IMG/VR virus record: IMGVR_UViG_3300027801_000067
Span: 1-36,816 of that record
Strand: one strand, 5' to 3'
Length of the DNA: 36,816 nt
From: a virus
Part shown: piece by piece, positions 18,401 to 23,892 of the stretch
How positions within the stretch are numbered: position 1 is the stretch's first letter
Layout: each line of letters starts with the position of its first letter
The notes under the pieces: generated by a model
Told to the model about the DNA's origin: nothing
Seen by the model: only the letters and a program-made list of their open reading frames with translations
Database searches by the model: none
Position numbers and translations under genes: made by a program

Positions 18401-18487
18401 TTCTGCTTGGGTAGGCAATCTAATTTCAGCAGGTTGCTGAGAAATACCATTAATTAAATTTGGTATAGGACTAGAAATTAAAGCCAT
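15455..18487 (-). CDS. Tail tubular protein B, T7 gp12 homologue
   Basis: A 1010-residue nozzle protein. The N-terminus (MALISSPIPNLINGISQQPA) and the following GLEKRPGTEH match T7 gp12 (MALISQSIKNLKGGISQQPD, GLQKRPP). Other family features include residues about 485-560 (FHKNRFGVLSDENIIFS, DSNPVDITVSNNEVSILRHA, LLFSDFQQF). The protein is longer than T7 gp12 (794 residues). Part of the excess is an inserted beta module at residues 867-933, also found in the fibre and the adhesin. It forms the lower tail with gp11 and is the attachment site for fibres. Only two bases separate it from the tail tubular A gene. No strong Shine-Dalgarno is visible, so coupled translation is probable. Confidence 0.95.
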   Translation of the reverse strand: MALISSPIPNLINGISQQPAEIRLPTQAERQINGLSSVARGLEKRPGTEHQSRLSTTAENDTFIHSIRRDADEEYTMVLSRTSGAVKTLEIYDKDGGAMPVKSAPTADVSNWPTTTTNNITSANLVYLETPTVKENIIATTVADTTFLINKETIVNKATTNGKVSGEGVTGGWTDALVPTSATGSGLITGAYTHEGLLFVKSGDYSSKYMVSLTITAGGGPYKVGFQTPSSAAGANQSYTSAARIAKILKGGRGECTGAGPSGSIYSSGTTLVAEGWDDFTVTTPAVAVEGFGGWLPTAGRDEGGKSSGAGYEGDTYYDGLDAIVAASSNKFAFTQESGTSVIKIQCKEAFTIKVSDSKAGGALVGFTKTTTNFTNLPAVGAPNNYVVKIVGNSDASADDFYVKYNSTDDVWKESLGPGQTLGFDTFTMPHRLIRLYDNTVDKNKYFLYEPVKELPASYGAPARFGWSSRKAGDDDTNPFPSFTGGKINDVTFHKNRFGVLSDENIIFSVAGNFYNFLSISVMTFLDSNPVDITVSNNEVSILRHAAAFNQGLLLFSDFQQFNLNSQNAFTPNSVSVDVVTQFESTNKAPPVSSGKFVYFPFKRGEYSGVREYFVDTGSADTNDATDITSHVPQYIKGNITTMVVSSTNDMVAVLSDDDLKRVYIYKNFWEGADKLQNSWSHWTFTGDILNCAFLGSTLKLLVKRYESNGTTVEGLYLEDINLSLDSSEAVMEDDTAVLLDRRVKLVNGNNVAAHLPYFADIPSDMVYVTDNSRKISGSSASATQTLVNEYLAAHSTNVVYAGTPYTFEYEFSRFIHKESQLPVATAKLQIRNINLLYNRTGFFNIKVNVTPGTILIPDPNVISLESCTLTISDATVTVSDTNDLVAGMPVSGRGIPSGTTILSITGGSTTLLELSANALLSDSTITLTFNAGVTISSTPRTNYSKNFSGMITNTSSFGEYKLLSGTFKSSVMTNSSNCNIILENDEYLPCAFMSAEWEGFLHKRNQRVA
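15689..15889 (-). repeat. Shared beta module, copy in tail tubular protein B
   Basis: Residues 867-933 of tail tubular protein B (DATVTVSDTNDLVAGMPVSG, RGIPSGTTILSI, LELSANALLSDSTITLTF) give the clearest copy of the module. It lies near the C-terminus of the nozzle protein, before the conserved terminal segment ending FMSAEWEGFLHKRNQRVA. T7 gp12 has nothing comparable that I recall. Confidence 0.75.
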
Positions 18488-18489
18488 AA

Positions 18490-19119
18490 TTAGGAATATA
18501 ATCTTCGTTGTGAATCAAGTACACTTACAGGAGCGCCTGAACCTCTATCTAAGGCAGCAAATGTGTCATAGTTATCAAAAATATTAAAGTCGGCAGCTTG
18601 AGAATCTGCATCTCTAAGAGCAAGTAAAGCTGTTTGCTCATCTTTATATTGTAGCTGTGTCATCTCGCTAGAACCAATAGTATTTTCTTGGAACTTTCTT
18701 CCTGCTCTTAATGTAATGTAATTTCGGGCATACTCAGGAATCTTTTCAAAATCAAAGAAGTATACAATATTAACTTTTACCGCAGCATCAAAATCAAAAG
18801 TATTTTTAGTTCGATCATATAATCTACCATCACGTTCAATAATATCTGAATTGTAGTCTCTTTTTAAACTTAGGGTATCTACTTGGAGAGTATTGGAAGG
18901 AAGTGAAATACTTTTTTCGTTATTCGGAGTTAGTTCATATCTTAGATCAGTATTAAAAGACCATCCTAAAGATTGCACTTCACGAGAAATGGATTCTAGA
19001 ACTATTTCAGCTACTTCTGCTTCCTGAAGACCAGAGTTTAAAGTATTTACTGGAGCTTCTCCTATACCAATAAGCATAGAATTGATAGCATTTAATCTAG
19101 TAGTTTTAGAAACAGCCAT
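18490..19119 (-). CDS. Tail tubular protein A, T7 gp11 homologue
   Basis: A 209-residue gatekeeper/adaptor protein (T7 gp11, 196 residues). The N-terminus (RLNAINSMLIGIGEAPVNTL) and the segment EIVLESISREVQSLGWSFNT are characteristic of the family. FEKIPEYARNYITLRAGRKF is a second conserved block. It joins the portal ring to the gp12 nozzle. The ATG at 19119 follows an AT-rich leader without a convincing Shine-Dalgarno. The gene is separated from the capsid gene by 117 bases that contain terminator-like hairpins, as in T7, where the T-phi terminator sits between genes 10 and 11. Confidence 0.94.
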   Translation of the reverse strand: MAVSKTTRLNAINSMLIGIGEAPVNTLNSGLQEAEVAEIVLESISREVQSLGWSFNTDLRYELTPNNEKSISLPSNTLQVDTLSLKRDYNSDIIERDGRLYDRTKNTFDFDAAVKVNIVYFFDFEKIPEYARNYITLRAGRKFQENTIGSSEMTQLQYKDEQTALLALRDADSQAADFNIFDNYDTFAALDRGSGAPVSVLDSQRRLYS

Positions 19120-19151
19120 AAAGTTTTATTTGGGGATATTTGTGTGAGGGT

Positions 19152-19188
19152 GTAGAGGAGTTATGGAGAACTCTTATATCTCCTCTAC
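19152..19188 (-). other. 9-bp inverted repeat after the capsid gene
   Basis: GTAGAGGAG (19152-19160) and CTCCTCTAC (19180-19188) form a perfect 9-bp stem around 19 bases. The loop region offers an alternative small stem (GAGTT/AACTC). It lies directly downstream, in the direction of transcription, of the 19194-19225 hairpin, and is not followed by a T run. It may strengthen termination or protect the capsid mRNA 3' end. Confidence 0.6.
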
Positions 19189-19193
19189 GAAAA

Positions 19194-19225
19194 TGGGGTA
19201 CGGCAAGAGGATTAACCATACCCCA
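19194..19225 (-). terminator. Likely intrinsic terminator after the capsid gene
   Basis: On the minus strand TGGGGTA (19225-19219) pairs with TACCCCA (19200-19194): a GC-rich 7-bp stem with an 18-base loop, followed directly by TTTTC. It starts 11 bases after the capsid stop codon. T7 has its single late terminator (T-phi) at the same place, between genes 10 and 11, so position and structure agree. The long loop and short T run suggest partial termination, which would give more capsid than tail mRNA. Confidence 0.7.
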
Positions 19226-19236
19226 CAAAGAGGTTA

Positions 19237-20373
19237 TTATGCTATAGGTGCAGAAAGTAACACGCTCATTGCTGGACGTAATACGTTATGACCCATTGCA
19301 TATTTAGAAACAATCATTGTTCCTTGACGATTGACCATATAATCTGTCTCAACCGAAAGATCCAATAATTTAACAGTTGCTACTGCATCTTTGTTCATGA
19401 CAATAGCACGAACTTTCTCGCCTTCACCACCATAAGCGGCTCCAGCAGGAAGATCATACACAGTTGTCCTGTTAGATTCTGTAGCACCTAAAGGACGATC
19501 TGCAGATGGAACTGTACCAGTACGAGTACCACCTGAGCCAGTCATAGCCCAAAGGTTAGTAGCCCAAGCTGAGGAACCACCAGATCCAAGATGAGGAGTT
19601 CTAACTACTGGAATACCTGCAATAGTTGGAAGATTCACATCCTTAACTGAGCCACTTCCACCTACATCCTGATTAAAGAGATGTAAATTAGCAGTAGTTT
19701 CTCCGTTAGTCTGGGATTTAAACATGTGATAGTAGATATCTGTAGCACAGACAACTACTAAATCATCAAGAGGCGCTCCTGCAGTTTCCAGAATACGCTT
19801 TGCTTCGATGACTGCTTCCATGAAATACATGGATTTTACAGACTGAGCGCAAGTTCCGATTACCACATTGGCAGAGAAATCCTCATCAGTCCACGCTACA
19901 TTCTCTTGAACAAGAGCTGCAACTGCGGCTGCTGAAGTTGATAGACCAGCTTTAATAGCCATTCTGAGGACGTTTTTATCCGCAGCATAGGCTAATCCAT
20001 AAGCAGCTTCTGAAGAATAGACTGAACGTATGTCATATTGAGACATCGCTTCATCAATATTAGGGATGAATTGATTCACAATTAAGAGATCGTCAATACT
20101 AACTACTCTTTCAGTTTGCTTAGCTGTTACGTTCGGTACGATTTCAGCTCCAGGTGTATGATACCCTGCGGTACGATGTTTACCTGTCATAATGAACTGT
20201 GCCGATTTACCCTTCTTAATATTTCGGGTTCTCGTATAGTTCATCATTACATTTTTGGTCTGAAATGCGGTCATTACTTCGCCAGCATACAGCTTTAGGA
20301 ATAATTGCCTAGAACTGGTAGAGGCAGAAGCATCAACTAGACCGGACCTTAGACCTGTATAATTTTGTGCCAT
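19237..20373 (-). CDS. Major capsid protein, T7 gp10 homologue
   Basis: A 378-residue HK97-fold capsid protein of the T7 gp10A type (345 residues in T7). Recognisable blocks are LFLKLYAGEVMTAFQTKNVM, GKSAQFIMTGKHRTAGYHTP, DDLLIVNQFIPNIDEAMSQY and YAADKNVLRMAIKAG near the N-terminal half, with ETDYMVNRQGTMIVSKYAMG near the C-terminus. I see no gp10B-like frameshift extension: the gene ends in a clean stop followed by hairpins. The ATG at 20373 is preceded by an A/T-only leader (AATTAAAATTAAAT) without a Shine-Dalgarno. That is unusual for a gene that must be highly expressed. Confidence 0.95.
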   Translation of the reverse strand: MAQNYTGLRSGLVDASASTSSRQLFLKLYAGEVMTAFQTKNVMMNYTRTRNIKKGKSAQFIMTGKHRTAGYHTPGAEIVPNVTAKQTERVVSIDDLLIVNQFIPNIDEAMSQYDIRSVYSSEAAYGLAYAADKNVLRMAIKAGLSTSAAAVAALVQENVAWTDEDFSANVVIGTCAQSVKSMYFMEAVIEAKRILETAGAPLDDLVVVCATDIYYHMFKSQTNGETTANLHLFNQDVGGSGSVKDVNLPTIAGIPVVRTPHLGSGGSSAWATNLWAMTGSGGTRTGTVPSADRPLGATESNRTTVYDLPAGAAYGGEGEKVRAIVMNKDAVATVKLLDLSVETDYMVNRQGTMIVSKYAMGHNVLRPAMSVLLSAPIA

Positions 20374-20510
20374 ATTTAATTTTAATTGAGATTAAAGATT
20401 ACTAGTTTTAAACTAGCATGAGTTAAAGTTACGGCTTTATCTTCATCGTTCCCAATTAAAGTTATCCTCCTCAGAGGGCATTAATTTTGTTCGTATGTTT
20501 TACTTCCGTA
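20374..20510 (-). other. Scaffold-capsid intergenic leader with palindrome
   Basis: This 137-base gap holds the palindrome CTAGTTTTAAACTAG (20402-20416) and a long A/T-rich leader before the capsid ATG. On the minus strand a GAGGAGG sequence (about 20466-20472) is followed by a 28-codon open frame (20465-20382, ...KAVTLTHASLKLVIFN...) that has no ATG, GTG or TTG start, and by a 12-codon ATG frame in another phase. I could not find a copy of the proposed phage promoter here, although T7 has its strongest promoter at this place. Confidence 0.5.
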
Positions 20511-21305
20511 TTACATAAGGTTAGAAGATTCTAGTTTCCTAGTTACTTCTTCCCTATAAGCAGGATCAGTATTGTATTTAGGATTTCGCATTGCTTCAGA
20601 CATTTGCGCTAATGAACTAAAAGCTTCTGTTCCAGATCCACCAGTTGATCCCTGCATTAAGTTAGGCGAACTTCCGTTTGCCACTTGGTATTGAGCATTA
20701 AGAGATTTAATAACAAATAAACTTTCGTCTACTGTGCCATGTTCTAGTGCAGAATTAAATACACCTATCTCTTTTTCAGTAAGAGATTTACCTGCCCATT
20801 CAAGTATTGAATTATATTGTTCTTTTCCTCCTACAGAACTATAAGCCATATCAGCTACCTGATCTGAAATAGCATTCTGTCCTTCTATCCATGAAGATAC
20901 CATCTCAGGACTCATGCCTTTTCCATTGAGTTCTTTAAATGAGGCTTCTGAAAGGGTATCGTTTTCTAAATATTCCTTATAGTATTTATCAAAATCTAAT
21001 CCTTGTTCTGTTACTGCTTCTTTTGCATCTTGTAAAGTGGGATGAGGAGTCTGCGGAGGTTTTGTACCCTCATCGCTGTTCGTCACAGACTCCGAACCTC
21101 CTAATTTTGTTTCTAATTCATGATAGGCTTTCGCCATATCTTCAGGACTTTCAAATTTATCTGGAAGCCATGAAGGTTGTTCATCATCTCGTTCTACGGC
21201 TCCTGCTTCTTCTGCAAGTTGAACCATAGCTTGCTCATGCTCTTGCGTTCCTTCTGGAGGCGGTGGAGCATCTTCATGTGTACTTACTTGTTGAAATTCT
21301 GCCAT
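20511..21305 (-). CDS. Capsid scaffold protein, T7 gp9 homologue
   Basis: A 264-residue acidic protein located between portal and capsid genes, as in T7 (gp9, 307 residues). It is rich in Glu, Asp, Ser and Pro, with a proline-rich N-terminus (DAPPPPEGTQEHEQ) followed by PSWLPDKFESPEDMAKAYHE, a block common to podophage scaffold proteins. The C-terminus (NPKYNTDPAYREEVTRKLES) is the likely coat-binding helix region, also typical. GAGGAG lies 9 bases before the ATG. Scaffold proteins guide procapsid assembly and leave before DNA packaging. Confidence 0.93.
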   Translation of the reverse strand: MAEFQQVSTHEDAPPPPEGTQEHEQAMVQLAEEAGAVERDDEQPSWLPDKFESPEDMAKAYHELETKLGGSESVTNSDEGTKPPQTPHPTLQDAKEAVTEQGLDFDKYYKEYLENDTLSEASFKELNGKGMSPEMVSSWIEGQNAISDQVADMAYSSVGGKEQYNSILEWAGKSLTEKEIGVFNSALEHGTVDESLFVIKSLNAQYQVANGSSPNLMQGSTGGSGTEAFSSLAQMSEAMRNPKYNTDPAYREEVTRKLESSNLM

Positions 21306-21326
21306 TGTGAGTCTCCTCTTATGTTA

Positions 21327-22937
21327 TTAGTTAGCCATTTCTGGAGGTGGTGGTTGCATTTGATCACCCATACCTTTAACCATTTCGGGTGTGGCTTTCT
21401 CTGCCATTTTACCTATCATTTGTTGGTTCATTGCAGCAGCTTGTTGATCTTGAGCAGCTTTCATCTCTAACATTTTCTCTTCTTCAGTCTTCACTAGTCC
21501 TTCAGTATCAATACCAAGAGAACCTGCAAGACGAGTAATATAATCAGAAACATTAATTTCCCTTAGTACTTCTGGACCAAGTGGTGCTAGTTGCTGTAAA
21601 AACATTCCTAATTTATTCAAATCTTCTCCTCTTCCAAGAGCTTCTACTCCTGTAATAATAAGAGGTTTTAATCCTTCTTCTGGAAGTTTAGGAATCTTCT
21701 TTTCTTTCTGCATCTTATTCATTAAGAGTTCTACCAAAGGTAACTGGAACTCCTGAGAAAGAACAGCATAAACTCCACCTAAAGCTATCTCTAATTCCTG
21801 ATGTGCTATTCTTATTTCTTCTGCAGTAACACGCTCAGCATCCCTTCGGATAGAAGAGTTCATAAGGAACACTCTGGATAACCTAGTTTGTAATACTTGT
21901 ATTGTGTTCATAGCTACACCAAAGTCCTGAGACTTACCAAGCTGAAGAGAAGATACATCATTATCATCTCCTGTTACTATAGCTCCATTAGGAGACTCTG
22001 CTAAAGTCTTAACTCTTGTAGTGCCATTAGGTCTAACAAGGAATAATACTTTTGCAGCGGCTGCTGAACCTTCTACAATAGACTGAGTTAATGACTCAAG
22101 AGACTTTAGATCTCCTAAGTACTCTTCTACATATCCTCGTCCATAGTCTTCTCCATCCATTGATGTAAACCTAAGAGCAATATAAGGACATTTATTTTTA
22201 GGATAAGAACCTTCTGATCCTGGAACAGTTTTTCCTTCTAACTCTTGATGTATTTTCCAGTTACTTCCTGTCCATTGAACACAAGTAAATAAGTCATGGT
22301 TTTTATATACTTCTTCTGATTCAGGATCAGAGAGTATATCTTTAGCACGTTCAGGAAGAGACAAAGAAGAAAGGGATTCTTTAGTGATAATCTTTAGGAC
22401 ATTACCCATTGAGTCTCGTTTAACAACATAACGATCTAAACGAAATACTCTTATCTGTTCTTTAGGAGGTAGGTATACAAGAACATTTCCTGTAACAATA
22501 AGTTGTTTAAGTGCTTCAGAAATAGGAACTCTTAGTCCACGGACTTCAATTTCCTGCATTACTAAACGCTCAATCTTAGCTAAAGCTTTCTCAGCTTCAG
22601 ATCTCTGTTCAGCTAACAGACCTTCAAGTTCTGCATCATCTACTACTAGTCTAAAGAAGGGTGCATTAGGAGGAAGTAAAGACATGAGAAGCTTAGCGCT
22701 TAAATTGTTTACGCCTTCTGCTCCTACGGATTGGAATGGGGTAGTAATTTGTGAGGAACTTTCAAAACTTTCTTGAGGTAAGAGAGTAGGTATAGTAAAT
22801 AAAGAAGCTTCTCTACCTCTCCTAAGATAGTTGTCTCTATCCTGAGAGTACTTAGAGTATTCAGATTTTACTGGGTACTCCTCAGTATAATCATCAGAAG
22901 CTTCTATAGTAATTCTACTTTCTTTTTTATATTTCAT
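21327..22937 (-). CDS. Portal (head-tail connector) protein, T7 gp8 homologue
   Basis: A 536-residue portal, the same length as T7 gp8. Diagnostic segments are FQSVGAEGVNNLSAKLLMSL with LPPNAPFFRL after it, VTGNVLVYLPP, YGRGYVEEYLGDLKSLESLT and AERVTAEEIRIAHQELEIAL. A Gln/Met-rich C-terminal tail (DQQAAAMNQQMIGKMAEKAT...QPPPPEMAN) follows the conserved domain. Twelve subunits form the packaging vertex and the site where the tail is attached. No clear Shine-Dalgarno precedes the ATG, and the ATG overlaps the stop codon of the upstream gene, so translation is probably coupled. Confidence 0.95.
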   Translation of the reverse strand: MKYKKESRITIEASDDYTEEYPVKSEYSKYSQDRDNYLRRGREASLFTIPTLLPQESFESSSQITTPFQSVGAEGVNNLSAKLLMSLLPPNAPFFRLVVDDAELEGLLAEQRSEAEKALAKIERLVMQEIEVRGLRVPISEALKQLIVTGNVLVYLPPKEQIRVFRLDRYVVKRDSMGNVLKIITKESLSSLSLPERAKDILSDPESEEVYKNHDLFTCVQWTGSNWKIHQELEGKTVPGSEGSYPKNKCPYIALRFTSMDGEDYGRGYVEEYLGDLKSLESLTQSIVEGSAAAAKVLFLVRPNGTTRVKTLAESPNGAIVTGDDNDVSSLQLGKSQDFGVAMNTIQVLQTRLSRVFLMNSSIRRDAERVTAEEIRIAHQELEIALGGVYAVLSQEFQLPLVELLMNKMQKEKKIPKLPEEGLKPLIITGVEALGRGEDLNKLGMFLQQLAPLGPEVLREINVSDYITRLAGSLGIDTEGLVKTEEEKMLEMKAAQDQQAAAMNQQMIGKMAEKATPEMVKGMGDQMQPPPPEMAN

Positions 22938-23494
22938 CAGCTAATTTTTAAAGAGGATCTTGATCGTTGCTGTCCTTTATTTGTTCCTAGTTCTGCTGCG
23001 CTTTGTTTATCTTTTCCTCCTGCAGTTTTCTCATTCTTTACTACAACATCAGATGGCTTTTGAGAACCATACAAAAACTCAGATAATTTATTTCCTAGAT
23101 AACCCATAAATGAGAGTCCTGTATTTACTCCTGCATTTATTTCTCCTCCAACATGAGAAAGGCCACTAGTAATATCACCCATTGTTCCTCCTTGACCTGT
23201 TCCAAATTGGTTTAAGTTTGGTTGATCAAGAGGATTAACAGAAGAAGTGGCAGGATTCAGATCTATATTTTCTAAGTTTTGTCCTAATGTTCCATCACCT
23301 AAATTTATATCAGAAGTTCTAGGATCAAGATCAATATCGGGTATGGTAATTACTGGTGGCTTCCAAGTCGGCATACTAACATTAGGCCAGCATAGAGCAA
23401 GTTCTCCTTCATACTCAAATGATTTTTCAGATTCTTTAACTAGTTCATTTTTTTCGTCATCCCAAGTATAATTAACTTCAGTATAAATTTTCAT
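22937..23494 (-). CDS. Conserved virion-associated protein upstream of portal
   Basis: A 185-residue protein in the region of T7 genes 6.7/7.3. The N-terminus (MKIYTEVNYTWDDEKNELVK, then ESEKSFEYEGELALC) is a block I associate with marine T7-like phages at this position. The centre is rich in Asp, Asn, Gly and Pro (DIDLDPRTSDINLGDGTLG) and looks disordered. A hydrophobic segment (GLSFMGYLGNKLSEFLYG) sits near residue 130, and the C-terminus is basic (QQRSRSSLKIS). It may be a tail or head assembly protein like T7 gp7.3, but this rests on position. Its ATG overlaps the preceding small gene's TGA (ATGA). Confidence 0.75.
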   Translation of the reverse strand: MKIYTEVNYTWDDEKNELVKESEKSFEYEGELALCWPNVSMPTWKPPVITIPDIDLDPRTSDINLGDGTLGQNLENIDLNPATSSVNPLDQPNLNQFGTGQGGTMGDITSGLSHVGGEINAGVNTGLSFMGYLGNKLSEFLYGSQKPSDVVVKNEKTAGGKDKQSAAELGTNKGQQRSRSSLKIS

Positions 23495-23637
23495 TCTGGC
23501 CTATTAATTCTAAGGTTCATCCTTCTGGTTGAAGGTTTATTCACTTTAAAGGTAGGGTCTTGAGAAGTAATAGGTTCTCCTGATTTAGCTTCTGTTTTTA
23601 CAGGTTCTACATTAGGCATCGACTGAGGTTGATTCAT
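23491..23637 (-). CDS. Hypothetical 48-residue protein
   Basis: The frame begins MNQPQSMPNVEPVKTEAKSG and ends KPSTRRMNLRINRPE. It fills the gap between two credible genes, overlaps the upstream gene by 26 bases and shares ATGA with the downstream gene, which fits phage gene packing. The basic C-terminus (RRMNLRIN) resembles the basic tail of the next gene's product. No good Shine-Dalgarno is seen for M1 or M7, so the start is uncertain. Function is unknown. A small virion protein like T7 gp6.7 is one possibility. Confidence 0.6.
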   Translation of the reverse strand: MNQPQSMPNVEPVKTEAKSGEPITSQDPTFKVNKPSTRRMNLRINRPE

Positions 23638-23815
23638 ACACATCGTCTATACTCTCTTTATAAGTAGCTTCAATAACATTGATTACTTCTTGTTGACCTT
23701 GAAGAAATCTAATTCCTTCAATAGTTGTTGAGTTATTTCTCGGTAATTCATTAGGAAAGGTTTTTTTTAACCAGACCAATAAATCTTCAGAAATATTATA
23801 AGCTCCAATCATCAT
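23612..23815 (-). CDS. Hypothetical 67-residue protein, first gene of late block
   Basis: A small soluble acidic protein (MMIGAYNISEDLLVWLKKTF...) without cysteines or membrane segments. AAAGG lies about 8 bases before the ATG pair, either of which could be used. It is the first gene after the proposed phage promoter copy at 23824-23848 and therefore opens the structural transcription unit. The N-terminal half (SEDLLVWLKKTFPNELP) looks helical and the central motif TIEGIRFLQGQQEVINVIEA amphipathic. I recall similar short proteins upstream of portal genes in marine podophages but cannot name a function. Confidence 0.7.
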   Translation of the reverse strand: MMIGAYNISEDLLVWLKKTFPNELPRNNSTTIEGIRFLQGQQEVINVIEATYKESIDDVYESTSVDA

Positions 23816-23823
23816 AATAATAA

Positions 23824-23848
23824 CCTTTCTATCCTAGAGTAGGTAATA
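23824..23848 (-). promoter_or_regulatory. Putative phage RNA polymerase promoter, late block
   Basis: On the minus strand the sequence contains TTACCTACTCTAGG (23846-23833) followed by ATAGAAAGG. The 14-base core is identical to the one at 32294-32281, and GAAAGG follows in both. It sits in the gap between the reductase and the first late gene, oriented with transcription. The core contains the inverted repeat CCTA-CTC-TAGG, and the CTCTAGG part resembles the CACTATAGGG initiation region of T7-family promoters. Assignment is by recurrence and position. Confidence 0.7.
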
Positions 23849-23878
23849 TGTGTATACTAAATCAAAAGCATACACATA
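23847..23878. other. 9-bp inverted repeat abutting the late promoter
   Basis: TATGTGTAT (23847-23855) and ATACACATA (23870-23878) are perfect inverted copies around a 14-base spacer, immediately upstream of the promoter core in the direction of transcription. The stem is AT-rich with no following T run. It could be a weak reductase-transcript terminator, an RNA processing hairpin or a protein-binding dyad. Confidence 0.6.
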
Positions 23879-23892
23879 AGTATCTGTATTTA

